Source of the DNA: Aphrocallistes beatrix
Taxonomy: Eukaryota > Porifera > Hexactinellida > Sceptrulophora > Aphrocallistidae
DNA: 64,000 nucleotides
Direction of reading: 5' to 3'
NCBI GenBank assembly: GCA_963281255.1
Contig: OY725506.1
Span: 1,841,001-1,905,000, forward strand
The notes under the pieces are model-generated. The model ran no database searches and was not told the DNA's origin. It saw only the letters and a list, made by a program, of their open reading frames with translations. Of the stretch, positions 50,486-61,469 are shown piece by piece. Position numbers and translations under genes: made by a program. Position 1 is the stretch's first letter; each line of letters begins with the position of its first letter.

Positions 50486-52010
50486 ATGGATCCGGATGAA
50501 TATCATAAGCTCGTCAAGTTTCTCACAGAAGAAGCATACCCAGAAGCCATGACTCATAGGCTTAAATGGAATTTCTATGCATTTAATATTGCGATATAGG
50601 AGTTTAAGCAAATTTTCTCGCTCCTAAAGTATGCGCGCCGCTCCGATCATGTGAGGTTGACCTATCATTGAACTTTATCTTTAGAGAGTGAACTTCAAAG
50701 GCAGAGAAACCGATCTAGAGGTTCCCTTGCGTCCTGAATTGGAAAGCATAATGCAAAAATATCATGACAGTACTGGTTATCCGGGCATCAATGCAATAAT
50801 CAATTCTACTCAGCAACGCTATACTTGGGCAGGCATCTACAGTGACACTGCATCTTATGTAAGTAATGTTTATAGTATGCTACGTATTTCTCTGCATTTT
50901 AATAAAATGTATCTTACAAAGAAATATTTATGGATTTTATATGATGGCATTTCTCTAAATAGAAAAAGACATGCCATTGCTGCCAGATGACTAATACGCT
51001 ACCACCTCAGCCACAAAAGAAGATACACCCAATTCCACCTCAATCGCAAACTTGGAAACATATTGGCATGGATCTCATTTGTGATCTGTCAGTTAGCGAA
51101 GATGGCTACAAACATGTCCTAGTCACTGTTTGCTATCTGAGCAAGTATGTCGTTGTAAAGTCCCTCAAAACGAAGACTTCTGAAGAAATAATCGAAAATC
51201 TGAAGGATATCTACCTGGATATCAGATTACCAGATATCATCCAACATGACCAAGGAAAGGAATTCACGAGTAAGGAATAATATTATAAAGATCTTGATTT
51301 TTTCTGATCAATGTGTTTTCAACTACACTTGCCTTTTTTCGGTTTTACTTCATTCTAGATTTTCCAAGAATTCCATCGGCAACTACTGGTTGATAATCGT
51401 AGCACCCGTGCATACCACCCGATGTCCAATGGGCTTGTTGAATCTCACAATAAGATCTTGAAAATGTACGTTGTTTATGTAGTATGTATATGCTATTTTA
51501 TAGCGTTTTAAACAAAATTATTTGATAGATATTTTGTATGAATTTCCCATTATTATCCCTTACATACGTTGACAATATTTCATTTTTTAGTAAACTAGTT
51601 AAGATGGAATTACAGACAGGTGATCATTGGTCAAAATTGTTAAAATCCGCAGCCATTGCGATGAATTCCACCAAGAAAAGATCGCACGGACAAACACCTT
51701 TCAAGGTGATGTGGGGAAGAGAATCCAGGCATCAAGATCTACTTTCGGCGATCAATGATTTAGATTTAAACGAAGATTCAGATTTCGAATTGGAAGAGCC
51801 AATTATATCTGAAACCGTGCCCACCCCATGACCAACCCCAGGAAAAAGTTGCTCTCATCCACGCAGCCCGAGCAGCCACCAACAAGTCGGCTGTGGATTG
51901 TATCAATTTTGAGCAACTCAGACAAAAGATACACTATGATAAGAAAGTGACTGGCAACAGGTTTTCTTACACATTGGGCGATTGTTTTGCAAAATTGATA
52001 AATAATGCTT
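50486..52010 (+). pseudogene. Gypsy/Ginger-type integrase gene with introns
   Basis: Exon pieces: MDPDEYHKLVKFLTEEAYPEA (50486-50548, then decayed). RVNFKGRETDLEV...QKYHDSTGYPG (from ~50684), up to a GTAAGTAA donor at ~50860. After CTAAATAG, KKTCHCCQMTN completes the zinc-binding C-x2-C. The core reads WKHIGMDLICDLS (first aspartate, ~51068) and IIQHDQGKEF (second, ~51250). After another intron: YHPMSNGLVESHNKILK (glutamate, ~51435). After a GTACGT..TTTTTAG intron: GDHWSKLLKSAAIAMNSTKK, GQTPFKVMWGRES. A final piece, RQKIHYDKKVTGN, is in a shifted frame. The D,D-35-E set is visible. The second His of the zinc motif is lost, and the first piece and one intron phase are broken. Confidence 0.7.
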
Positions 52011-52393
52011 GCTTAAGTTTACTTTATACTTAGTTTTCAAGCAAAACAACGTTTTTACCTAGTTTAAGTTAAGTAGTAGTTTCGTGAATGAGATAATAGA
52101 TACAAAAAAATGGATGTAAAAATAAGAGTGGATTACTTGTGTTCATGCATCTAATTTCTGTGACAAATTCCACGTTCCCTTACAATATGGAGCAGCCTTA
52201 CTCATATTATTTCATTTTAGAAGAGAGAGCTGATTGAGACGTTGCTTGGTTGGACTTCCGATCTCTATCCTGACTTAACAGAGCTCCAAGCTGCTAGATA
52301 TGTACACAAACTACTGTATTTTGTGGTTCGTACCATATAACTTCATTATTAGAAATACCTATGCGGATTTATTAACTATATCTAATCACTAGG

Positions 52394-53075
52394 CGATGCA
52401 ATATCTCAATACAATGCTGTGGGATAACTTTGACTCTGTTCAGAAACATGTTCCCCTGTCTTGTCCAAAATCCCCCATTATTAATTGTATCAGCGAAAAT
52501 TGGCAAAGAACTAAATGCGACCTCTTGGGACTTCCGTTTCATTCTATCAGCAAGCAACCTGTCAACTACAACGGGAAGCTACTCGAGAACTATGAGCCGT
52601 GGGAAACGGAGAACATAGTTTGTGACGGGAATTGCCTTTTTCGCTGTTTTTCTCACATCATTACTAGTAGCCAAAACAGCCATCAGCAACTCAGAGCCAT
52701 TATTACTCATTTTATTGCAAGCGAAGGTATATCACAACTCGGATGGTATTTTAAATCGAAGCGATTAACACCTTGTGAATACTTTCTCACAGAAAATCTA
52801 ACATCTCTTGAAGGAACTTAGTAGTGATGTTGAGATTATGGCCGCTTCTGATATTCTTAATGTCGACATCTACGTATGTTGCAAATAACAATTATAGGAA
52901 GGAAGGGACTCTAACTCGAGAAGTACGTTGGAGCTTACTGAGAGCTAGCACGAATCCAACCACAGCACTCTACATCACCAACTATGGTCTTCACTTTGAA
53001 CCAGTCACCTCGATGCTGAATAGCCCAACTCCTACATATGGCTCAATCTCAGATCAAATACACTTAGTTGAGTAA
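52394..53075 (+). pseudogene. OTU-family cysteine protease of the Ginger-like element
   Basis: The frame at 52396-52821 contains VCDGNCLFRCFSHIITSS (Asp and catalytic Cys of the D-G-N-C loop, ~52620-52640), then SHQQLRAIITHFIAS. It stops after LEGT. The next part (SDVEIMAASDILNVDIYVCC) is one codon on in the same direction, after a stop. The end, ITNYGLHFEPV (catalytic His, ~52990), lies in a third frame. OTU proteases cleave ubiquitin or similar chains; in transposons their purpose is unknown. Catalytic residues survive, but the frame is broken at least twice. Confidence 0.65.
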
Positions 53076-53079
53076 CAAC

Positions 53080-53880
53080 CAGCCCTTCCTAATGACGTTA
53101 CACTTGCTTACACCTTACCACGATGCGTACATCCAGCTCGAGTGTATTGCTTGAAAGGCAACGCAACTGATGAGTCCAAGCCGGGACGAAACACTCGAAG
53201 GAATTAGCTTAATACATCTCAGTACTATGACCTCGGTATGCATGATGCCAGACTAGAGCTAGACGGACCTTATCAGAAGAGTTGACTGATTAATAAGACA
53301 CTCTTTTTTATAGAAAATATTTCAACACAGCAATTTAATAAATTTTTGTATGTAGTTTGAAAGTACATATTTTGTACTGTAATCAATTGTTACAAGTATA
53401 AGTATCGTTGGAAAATGTATGGAATTTTGCATTAATAATATGTCATAATGTCCGAAATTATTTCATTCGGCATATTTATTCAGTTACAAAATTTAGCTGT
53501 TTAAAGCGGAGGTTTTTGACTGGCCAAAAAGGACCGTTGTGTACAGGTGAGCATCAAGGTTAGTAATAATGAGAAAGTCGACAATGGAACTGGTTTTTAT
53601 GCACATGTGACCGCTATAGAGTGGCAGTAATGGCAGTTCAATTGTATTTTACATTCAAGATATACCCGTAAACTGAGTTGGGGTACTCGAAACGAAAAAA
53701 AGAGCAGGAAAATACAAATTGTTAACTATATTATTGCGCAAAAAGATTGATTTTGACATAAAGTTGGAATTATTGTAGGGTACCGTAATATAGATGCCAA
53801 GCTTCCAAATTATAATGTTAATATGGTAGTAATCTTCGATTGATTACAATCACGACTTGTACAAGATATATGTAATCATG
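53080..53880. other. 3' part of the Ginger-like element, no gene seen
   Basis: No motif recognised between the OTU remnant and the right terminal repeat. Confidence 0.4.
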
Positions 53881-54229
53881 TATAAGCGCCTCAAAATCCT
53901 ACGATATCGCCTCAGAATACTACAGGTTAAAATATAATAGCACTTCCATGGTCCAAGTACCCATATCCGGTGTTAAAATTTAGATTAGTCACCATATGGT
54001 TGTGCTACTTTTTGTCACTAATCAGGCTTCTGGGAACTATTTACTTCATTATGAGTGTGGAAATATTATATGGCTACTATGTAGTAATTGTAAAGTTTCT
54101 TAATGTAAATTTTATATTTATGCTATTCACACCATCATATACACATTCTCGCACCTCTTGACTGATTTTTTAAAATATGCTAGATACTAGCTTTCAACGG
54201 TCGACCTAGGGTATTTAGGGGTGTAGATT

Positions 54230-54766
54230 CTGAATCTCGTTTTCTCGAGATTATGATACATATTTTGTTTGTTTTCGTTGACAATAGATAAGTGAGGAAA
54301 ACAAAATTATATCCGAGAGACAGTGTTAACAAGTGCTGATAAAATTAGTTCCCGCAGGTTCAGTTAAACTACAATAGAATATGCAACTACATCATCTTTA
54401 CTATTAAAACTCGATTAATGTGTGTATATACTCGTACGTATATCATAGGCGCTAAGTGTGGGTATCTGGGGAGAGCAGCCCCCCCAAATTTGGAGCCTGT
54501 GAGGGGCCGTGGAGCTGGGCAATGGAGCAGTGGAGAAAGCTGTGGTATGGCAGGAATCCATACAAACTTATAGGTTACAATAAACCCCAAAATTATGTTA
54601 ATTGAGTCTAAATATATATCCCAATTACATTTTTCTTCCTCTATATTCCGAGATTTTCTTTTCCCTAGGTAAAAACAATAGCTGTATTTCGATATTTGAG
54701 CATCTAAGATTTAAAAAATTTTCTGGGGGGCAAGCCCCCGAGACCTCCCACTTACCTTCGCTCCAT
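54230..54766. other. Intergenic, no gene seen
   Basis: No gene recognised. GGGGGGCAAGCCCCC at 54725-54739 is a small hairpin. Confidence 0.4.
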
Positions 54767-54960
54767 ATCTGTAACGAATTGATTAAAGAAACTGCCAGGC
54801 ACAGAAAGCTGATTTTTGGCTTTGGCTCAACTAAGTTCTGACCGCAGACGAAAACGTCGATTCATTTTGGAATTATGACGTCGTTGTTACCTTTTTCATA
54901 ATTAGAAATTTCAGTTTTCGACTTTAACTCATCATTTTAGGTGATACAGGGCTGATACTG
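54767..54960 (+). repeat. Interspersed repeat R1, copy 4 (5' part)
   Basis: Begins CTGTAACGAATTGATTAAAG and carries AAAACGTCGATTCAT and TTATGACGTCGTTGTTACC. It breaks off in GGTGATACAGGGCTGATAC. Confidence 0.65.
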
Positions 54961-55070
54961 GCTAACAGATATTAGGGTTCGGATATTTTGGTTTTCTCCT
55001 GGGCGGTTAACTGGTTAACCAATGTCAATACTAATTGGTTGAAATATGGATTTTGAGCAAATCTTTAAAC

Positions 55071-56386
55071 GGGGAATTCCATGTCAAATCAACCAGCCAT
55101 TTCACCACCATCAACCGATTTGTCTGAAATTTGCTGTGCGACAAGCCACTGATATGTCTTTACTTTTGTAAAAATTTCAGATCAATCGGTCATGTGGCTT
55201 TTGACTTATGACGTTACAAAATTTTGAATTTTTGCTGTTTGACCGAGGATTTTCACAATGGTAAAATCACCATCCCTTATTAAACTCGAATAACTTGAAA
55301 AATATTCATCAAACTCTTTCATAAATTGCTATACTTATGTTTTTACATATGGAGAATACGAAAAACATGAGTAAGTTTTGAGTTCCTTTTATTTGTGAAA
55401 ATGCAACTGAAACCAACTCCGGAAGCAAACCGGAACTATGACGNNNNNNNNNNNNNNNNNNNNNNNNNNNNNNNNNNNNNNNNNNNNNNNNNNNNNNNNN
55501 NNNNNNNNNNNNNNNNNNNNNNNNNNNNNNNNNNNNNNNNNNNNNNNNNNNNNNNNNNNNNNNNNNNNNNNNNNNNNNNNNNNNNNNNNNNNNNNNNNNN
55601 NNNNNNNNNNNNNNNNNNNNNNNNNNNNNNNNNNNNNNNNNNNTGACGTGCCAAAAATGTATATTTTAGAAACTGTTTTATTTTTTGGTAATTACTCTTT
55701 ATAATCATAATTCGTTGTATAAAAAAATTCATTAGGTTTCCATATGTTCTCTTTGAGTTATTCACATTTTTGTACCTGTACACGCTTTCTATATATAACT
55801 CAAAATTTTATCCCCTTTGTAGAAATATAAAATTGACCTGACAACTCTCAATTTCTGCCATTTTTGTTATATAAGGAAAGCGTTTACAGGTGCAAAAATG
55901 TGAATAACTCAAAGAGAACATATGAAAAAACCTAATGAATTTTTTATACAACGAATTATGATTATAAAGAGTAAAATACCAAAAAATAAAACAGTTTCTA
56001 AAATATACATTTTTGGCACGTCCGTTCCGGTTTGCTTCCGGAGTTGGTTTCAGTTCCAATTTTCACAAATAAAAGGAACTCAAAACTTAATTTACTCATG
56101 TTTTTCGTATTCTCTATATGTAAAAGCATAAGTATAGCAATTTATGAATGTGTTTGATGAATATTTTTCGAGTTATTCGAGTTTAATATGGGATGGTGAT
56201 TTTACCATTGTGAAAATCCTTAGTCAAACAGCAAAAATTCAAAATTTTGTGACGTCATATGTCAAAAACCACATGACTGATTGATCTGAGATTTCAAAGA
56301 CATATCAGTGGCTTGTCGCACAGCAAATTTCATACAAATCGGTTGATGGTGGTGAAATGCTTGGCTGATTTGACATGGAATTCCCC
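55071..56386. mobile_element. 1.3-kb palindromic element containing the assembly gap
   Basis: Starts GGGGAATTCCATGTCAAATC and ends with its complement. The arms match through CACCACCATCAACCGATTTG, GTGGCTTTTGACTTATGACG, ATTTTCACAATGGTAAAATC and CAACTCCGGAAGCAAACCGG. The centre is near 55815. AAAC occurs immediately outside on both sides, a possible short target duplication. No coding content. Confidence 0.75.
55444..55643. other. Assembly gap, 200 N
   Basis: Exactly 200 unknown bases, inside the left arm of a palindrome. Frames spanning it are artefacts. Confidence 0.95.
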
Positions 56387-56606
56387 AAACTGATATTGAA
56401 AAGATTAGTAATTTTCAATGGTCTCGTAATTTATTATATGTTTAGAAAATCGAAATTATATCGTATTATCAAATTTTTATAATTAATATTCTTGAATCTC
56501 CGTAGAAAAACAAAGAAATTAGTGTAAATATTTCGAAAATGAAGCAGATCGGCTAACCGATCTAAGATTTGCTTAACCGGTTAACCGGTTAGCCGAATCC
56601 AGCCTT

Positions 56607-56848
56607 GGGTGATTGAAGGCTGAAATTTTAATAGAATGTGTATATTAATATATCTCAAAATGATACAACTATCGTCAAAATTGACGTCTCATCATTCAGT
56701 AATGCCGTCATCATTCCGCATCAAAATTTTTGTTATTTTTCGAGTGATATCGATTATAGAGACAGAAGTATGTAGAGAGATGTCATCTACCTTATAATTG
56801 ATTTGTGTTGCCAGCCGCGCAGCGCAAGCAAACGAAGCGCGCATGTAT
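56607..56848 (+). repeat. Interspersed repeat R1, copy 5 (3' part)
   Basis: GGCTGAAATTTTAATAGAAT, GTGTATATTAATAT, GATATCGATTATAGA and the GCGCAGCGCAAGC..GAAGCGCGC tail. The GGCGGACAC hairpin has been lost. Confidence 0.65.
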
Positions 56849-56849
56849 A

Positions 56850-57300
56850 TAGTAAATGTGGGGTAAGGGGGATTAGTGTTGCGTTACGTAACGAATTATA
56901 TCAATTGAAACTTTAAATAAAAATATGATATTTTCACGTTAAAGCATTCTGTCGTGATGGTACTTCATCCACAATGCTTTAAAAGCAACGTACTATGTAG
57001 GTTTGCTCATTTTATCATCATATATTATTGTTTGCTTCAATTTGTGCTAGCAACAAATATGTTTAAGTTATGTTACTAAGTAAATGCTGAAGGGGGGTAT
57101 AAGAGATTGTTACATAGTGTGACTGTGACATAGGGAGGGGGTGTTGGATTTGAGTATTTCTGCGTTTGAATCCAAATATTGAAATTGGTAGAATATTGCG
57201 AACATTTTGGCCGAAATTAAAATTTGTGAATAATGAAATACATGATAGGGTAGAGTCGCCCAAAACAAACAAACTATTTATTCTGTAATTTTTGGAATCT
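56850..57300. other. Intergenic, no gene seen
   Basis: No gene or repeat end recognised. Confidence 0.4.
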
Positions 57301-57539
57301 ACTACACCACTATAAACCCTAGGTCAACCGTTGTAGGCTAGTCTCTGGCATATTTTAAATAATCAGTCAAGAGGTGCGAGAATGTGTATATGATGGTGTG
57401 AAAAGCATAAATATAAAATTTACATTAAGAAACCTTACAATTACTACATAGCAACCATATAATATTTCACACTCATGATGAAGTAAGTAGTTTCCAGAAG
57501 CCTTATTAGTGACAAAAAGTAGCCATACATTGACTAGTT

Positions 57540-57565
57540 CCAACATCTTCCGCGGAAGATGTTGG
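57540..57565. repeat. Perfect 26-bp palindrome
   Basis: CCAACATCTTCCG followed directly by its exact reverse complement, with no loop. Confidence 0.85.
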
Positions 57566-57618
57566 CCATTCGACATAATCTTCCAATAGCACACATCTAC
57601 CGTAACATATATATATAT

Positions 57619-57806
57619 ACAGTCGACTCCGCTTAATAGGGCCACATCGGTCAGAGGACATTTTGCCCCGATTAAGCGGAGAACCCTATTAACCGAAAAT
57701 ATTTTGTATTAGCTTCTATGTGTGAGAGCTATTCTGGTCCTGCCAAAAGTGGCCCGATTAAGCGGCTGACCCAATTAAACAGTGGCCCTTAAGCGGAGTC
57801 GACTGT
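57619..57806. mobile_element. pogo/Tigger-like MITE (188 bp)
   Basis: ACAGTCGACTCCGCTTAATA at the left and its near-complement TTAAGCGGAGTCGACTGT at the right, inside TA-rich flanks. Internal GATTAAGCGG repeats. No coding content. Confidence 0.7.
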
Positions 57807-57810
57807 ATAT

Positions 57811-58276
57811 ACATTGTCTGAACAAAAGTATTCGTACATCCCATAATTCCCCATACAAATAGTTATAATATTGATTTTTTAGCGTTTCAAGAATATTTAA
57901 TTTGTGAGAGTTACACTTAATTTGACTTCAAATTCGAATTCTCCACATTCAAATTACCCACTTTATAAGTTTTCAACTTAATTACTCTTCTTCAAGAATA
58001 AGTATTTTCAGCATTTGCTTTCCTATGCCACATGTCGCGAGTGATCACCATTGTATATGACAGCATTGGTGGTATAAGGTGGCACAGTTTAAAAATGTTT
58101 CACCTTGTGGGAGTGTAAACAAGTTGAAAGATTAAAAAGTGAGTAATTCGAATTTGAAGTTAAATTAAGCGTATCTCTTACCAATTAAATACCTTTACTC
58201 GCTAAATAAATCAGAATTATGACTATATTTCTGGGGAATTATGGTGTGTACGAATACTTTTGTTCAGGGCAGTGTA
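57811..58276. mobile_element. Tc1-like MITE, copy 1 (466 bp)
   Basis: ACATTGTCTGAACAAAAGTA at the left and ACTTTTGTTCAGGGCAGTGT at the right are inverted. Sub-terminal CCATAATTCCCCATA and GGGGAATTATGG also pair. A near-identical copy is at 60854-61328. Confidence 0.75.
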
Positions 58277-58280
58277 TATA

Positions 58281-59052
58281 CAGGGTGACCCATAAGTTCT
58301 GTTACAAGCTTCATTAGGTATAAAATTTCTTATACTCAAACGATCTTAGTTATTATGGTCCTTAGAGATTGTAATTCGAATATCCTTAATGATTTTAAAA
58401 GATTTTTCGATTCTATGACTTAGAAATGTGTTTTGTATGGTGAGTTTTGAGAAAAAAAAATGTGTCCTGGACCGCAGCGAAAATCGTGAATCAGGCCCCA
58501 CTGCTTTTCAAGTTATCTTCCCAGAGTCTTCAAATTCTAGGAAAAATTAGCTCACACATTTCCCTCGCGAACTCTAAATTTGTAGAGATATAAGATGTTC
58601 AGATCAGTGCATTTTGAAGACCATTTGGATCATATTTTTTTGTGATGTGAAAAAAAGTGCCATTTGGGGAATTTTGCAAAATGTACCTAATTTGAACTGC
58701 GACTGAATAACTTTTTCTCGTTTCTGATAACGAATTCAGTGGATTTATGAACTCTTTTTATGGCGAAGAAAGGTACCTGGTGCTAAATCGTCATGGGACA
58801 TCGATTATGAAGACATTTTTTACAGAAGCAGTGGGGCCTGATTCACGATTTTCGCTGCGGTCCAGGACACATTTTTTTTCCCTCAAAACTCACTATACAA
58901 AACACATTTCTAAGTCATAGAATCGAAAAATCTTTTAAAATCATTGAGGATATTCGAATTACAATCTCTAAGGACCATAATAACTAAGATCGTTTGAGTA
59001 CAAGAAATTTTATACCTAATGAAGCTTGTAACAGAACTTATGGGTCACCCTG
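58281..59052. mobile_element. 772-bp foldback element
   Basis: Starts ACAGGGTGACCCATAAGTTC and ends with the exact complement. The arms, ~228 bases each (58281-58508, 58827-59052), differ at only a handful of positions. The centre is ~320 bases of single-copy AT-rich text. Flanked by TA-rich sequence on both sides. No coding content. Confidence 0.8.
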
Positions 59053-59078
59053 TATATATATGTATATATATATAGTGA

Positions 59079-59552
59079 ATTGATTGAAGAAACTGCTAGG
59101 CACAGAAAGCTAATTATTTGGCATGTGAGAGTCTTTTGGCTATGGCTCCACTAAGTTCTGACCTCAGACGAAAATGTCGACTCATGGAATTATGATGTCA
59201 CTGTCATCTTTTTTATGATTAGAAATTTCAGTTTTTCGACTATAATTCAACCATTTTAGGTGATAGAAAGCTGAAATTCTAATAGAATGTGTATATTAAT
59301 ATTCTTCACATGTGATATAATTATCAATAAAAATGATTACTCATCACTGTTATGACGTCATCATTATGCATCAAAAACGAAAAATTTGATGATTTTTTGA
59401 CTGATATCGATTTTAACAGTAATACAGACTTATTTGGAGATGTTATCTCCATTATAATTATTCAATGTCAGTCCAGGCGCCCGAAGCGTGCTTCTAGCGG
59501 AAATAAGATGTCTGCCAACCGCGCGATGGAAGCAAGCGAAGCGCGCTTGTTA
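59079..59552 (+). repeat. Interspersed repeat R1, copy 6
   Basis: Near full-length, from GAATTGATTGAAGAAACTGC to GAAGCGCGCTTGTTAG. The GC hairpin is degraded. Its end lies only 76 bases before the ATG of the RWD-RING gene. Confidence 0.7.
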
Positions 59553-59628
59553 GTACACAAATTTGAATGAAAAACTTGTTGAAAAATCTTTATGTTATCT
59601 ATTATTAACTTTAAAGAGTTTTAGTTAA

Positions 59629-60717
59629 ATGGCCACCAAATTTATAAACAATGATGCTGAATCTCATGAATTTGATTTAAATAAAGTTGAAGATTTCGAA
59701 TGCAGATGTTTGAATACTCTAGAACTAAATGACCAGGATGAAGAATTGATAACCAAAGAGTTAGCAGAATTACCAAAGCAAATGTCATCTAATATTGGAT
59801 TTTCTATTCTCACATGCCAGCGGCAAATGGTTCAGATAGGTATTTATTGCTCAACCTTCAGACATTTGATAATTCTATTTCAATACCCTAAAGGTTATCC
59901 TCTTGTACCTATTATTATGCAGTTTAAGAGTAAAACTATGAGTCAAGAACTTTTGAAGGGTTTATTGATTAAATGCGATGCAAAAGCAAAGATGATTAAT
60001 GGGGACGCACACATTTACAAAATATGCTTATTTGTTAAGCAATTTCTTGAGGAAAATCCGTTTTCTGCTTGTTCAGACGAGTTGTCTTATGTAAAATCTC
60101 TACTAGATCCTGAAACAGATAAGATTAAACTGCGCCTCAAATCTGGCATTATCCTTATCAATTTAGTAAAGAAACAGTATTTCTTTGAAATAAAGTTGAT
60201 AATTCCTTTTGATTATCCAGTACAACCAGTATCAATATCTCTCAAAAACTCGAACGTCCCTAAAAATGTATCCACAATGTTCATTGCCCAGTCAGCAGAA
60301 TTAGCCAGGAAATGTGTAGAGCCTCCAATTAAGGGGAAAGATAAAGATTTTATAGCTAAACCATCTTTAAAGCAGGTAGTTGAATTTCTGATAGAAAAAT
60401 GTATGAATAGATGTGTAACTGATCATTGTCCTATTTGTAAAAAACTATCTCTCCCTCTTATTCCCCCAGATGACATTTCCCAGGGCGATCCCAATTTCCC
60501 TGTCCAAGTACTGTGCTGTTCACAACTCTATCATTATGATTGTCTAGATCACTATATTAAATCTCCACCCTTTGTTCAAACTAAGAAATGCTTAATTTGT
60601 GGAAAAGATATATACCATAATTATTGGAAGAAAAGTCAAAAATTAATGGAGGAAAAGTGGGTCTATACCCAAGCAAAGAATCGAGAATTAGATGATGTTG
60701 CAGATTTCTTTTCTTGA
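59629..60717 (+). CDS. RWD-RING domain protein, probable E3 ubiquitin ligase
   Basis: Intact 362-residue, intronless frame from ATG 59629 to TGA 60715-60717. Residues ~1-150 and ~155-265 look like two RWD-type alpha+beta domains: each has a Y-P-x-x-Y-P-like turn, FQYPKGYPLVPI (~83-94) and IPFDYPVQPVSI (~193-204). The C-terminal RING-like motif has C267-x2-C270, then C296/C297, H302, C305, H308, C321-x2-C324, with the LYHYDCLDHYI block typical of RING/RWD ligases. A basic-acidic tail (EEKWVYTQAKNRELDDVADFF) follows. RWD-RING proteins recruit E2 enzymes to ubiquitinate partners. The double-RWD plus C-terminal RING plan and size recall FANCL, but the 38-residue tail after the RING and the position of the zinc ligands leave this unproven. 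Codon usage is normal and there are no disruptions. A retrocopy origin is possible given the lack of introns. Confidence 0.75.
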   Translation: MATKFINNDAESHEFDLNKVEDFECRCLNTLELNDQDEELITKELAELPKQMSSNIGFSILTCQRQMVQIGIYCSTFRHLIILFQYPKGYPLVPIIMQFKSKTMSQELLKGLLIKCDAKAKMINGDAHIYKICLFVKQFLEENPFSACSDELSYVKSLLDPETDKIKLRLKSGIILINLVKKQYFFEIKLIIPFDYPVQPVSISLKNSNVPKNVSTMFIAQSAELARKCVEPPIKGKDKDFIAKPSLKQVVEFLIEKCMNRCVTDHCPICKKLSLPLIPPDDISQGDPNFPVQVLCCSQLYHYDCLDHYIKSPPFVQTKKCLICGKDIYHNYWKKSQKLMEEKWVYTQAKNRELDDVADFFS

Positions 60718-60798
60718 TGTTAATTAGGATAAAAATAATATTTTCAAAATTTGGATTGTATTTGTTTGTGTCATTTTTTCAACACCACTGTCCACATC

Positions 60799-60804
60799 AA
60801 TAAA
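60799..60804 (+). terminator. Candidate poly(A) signal of the RWD-RING gene
   Basis: AATAAA about 80 bases after the stop codon and about 50 bases before the next MITE. Confidence 0.5.
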
Positions 60805-60853
60805 TATCATATATAATTCTACGTATATATTAAAACCCGATTAATGTATATAT

Positions 60854-61328
60854 ACACTGTCTGAACAAAAGTATTCGTGCACCCCATAATTCCCCATACA
60901 AATAGTTATAATGCTGATTTATTTAGCATTTCAAGAATATTTAATTTGTGAGAGATACACTTAATTTGACTTTCGAAATCTCCACATTCAAATTACCCAC
61001 TTTATAAGTTTTTAACTTAATTACTCTTCTTCAAGGTTAAGTATTTTCAGTATTTGCTTTCCTATGCCACATGTCCCGAGTGATCACCATTGTATATTAT
61101 GGCATTGGTGGTTTGAGGTGGCACAGTTTGAAAATTTGTAACCTTGTGGGAGTGTAAACAAGTTGAAACATTCAAAAGTGAGTAATTCGAATATGGAAAG
61201 AACGAATTTGAAGTAAAATTAAGCGTATATCTTACCAATTAAATACCTTCACTCGCTAAATAAACCAGTATTATAAATATTTGTATGGGGAATTATGGGG
61301 TGTACGAATACCTTTGTTCAGGCAGTGT
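60854..61328. mobile_element. Tc1-like MITE, copy 2 (475 bp)
   Basis: Same ends and sub-terminal pairs as 57811-58276 (CTGTCTGAACAAAAGTATTC, CCTTTGTTCAGGCAGTGT). The two copies differ by scattered changes and small indels. Confidence 0.75.
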
Positions 61329-61469
61329 ATATATAGTATATATCAGTGTTTCATACAGGATTTGCATGCAAGGGGGCAATCTGGGATATCTAAATTTGAA
61401 AGGGGGCAGGCACTAGATCACATCTCTTCATTTAATGCTTCATTGTATTTCTTTACTTTATTTCTAGGG

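Larger units (their letters stand above)
50206..53955 (+). mobile_element. Ginger-like DNA transposon with ~75-bp terminal inverted repeats
   Basis: TGGACCATGGATGTGCTATT opens the left end (50206-50280) and its complement closes the right end (53884-53955). The match continues through AACCTGTAGTATTCTGAGG and CGTAGGATTTTGAGGCGCTT with one small indel. Inside are a split Gypsy-type integrase gene and an OTU-protease gene in the same direction, with no LTRs, RT or protease. Ginger elements (established knowledge) are cut-and-paste transposons with Gypsy-like integrase, and some carry OTU or other protease domains. A target duplication (CCGG in known Gingers) is not visible here. Confidence 0.7.
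53994..57533. mobile_element. Inverted-repeat-bounded unit (~3.5 kb) containing other repeats
   Basis: The segment 53998-54220 (GTGCTACTTTTTGTCAC, then CACCTCTTGACTGATT and CCTAGGGT) recurs inverted at 57308-57533 with about 90 percent agreement by eye. Between lie an R1 fragment, the 1.3-kb palindrome with the N gap and another R1 copy. The pair may be ends of one element or two separate insertions. Confidence 0.5.

Noticed and set aside
55395-55783. Open frames across the N gap
   Set aside because: They exist only because the unknown bases translate without stops.
59629-60717. Naming the gene FANCL
   Set aside because: The domain order and size fit, but the tail after the RING and the diverged zinc ligands do not allow a confident orthology call without a profile search.
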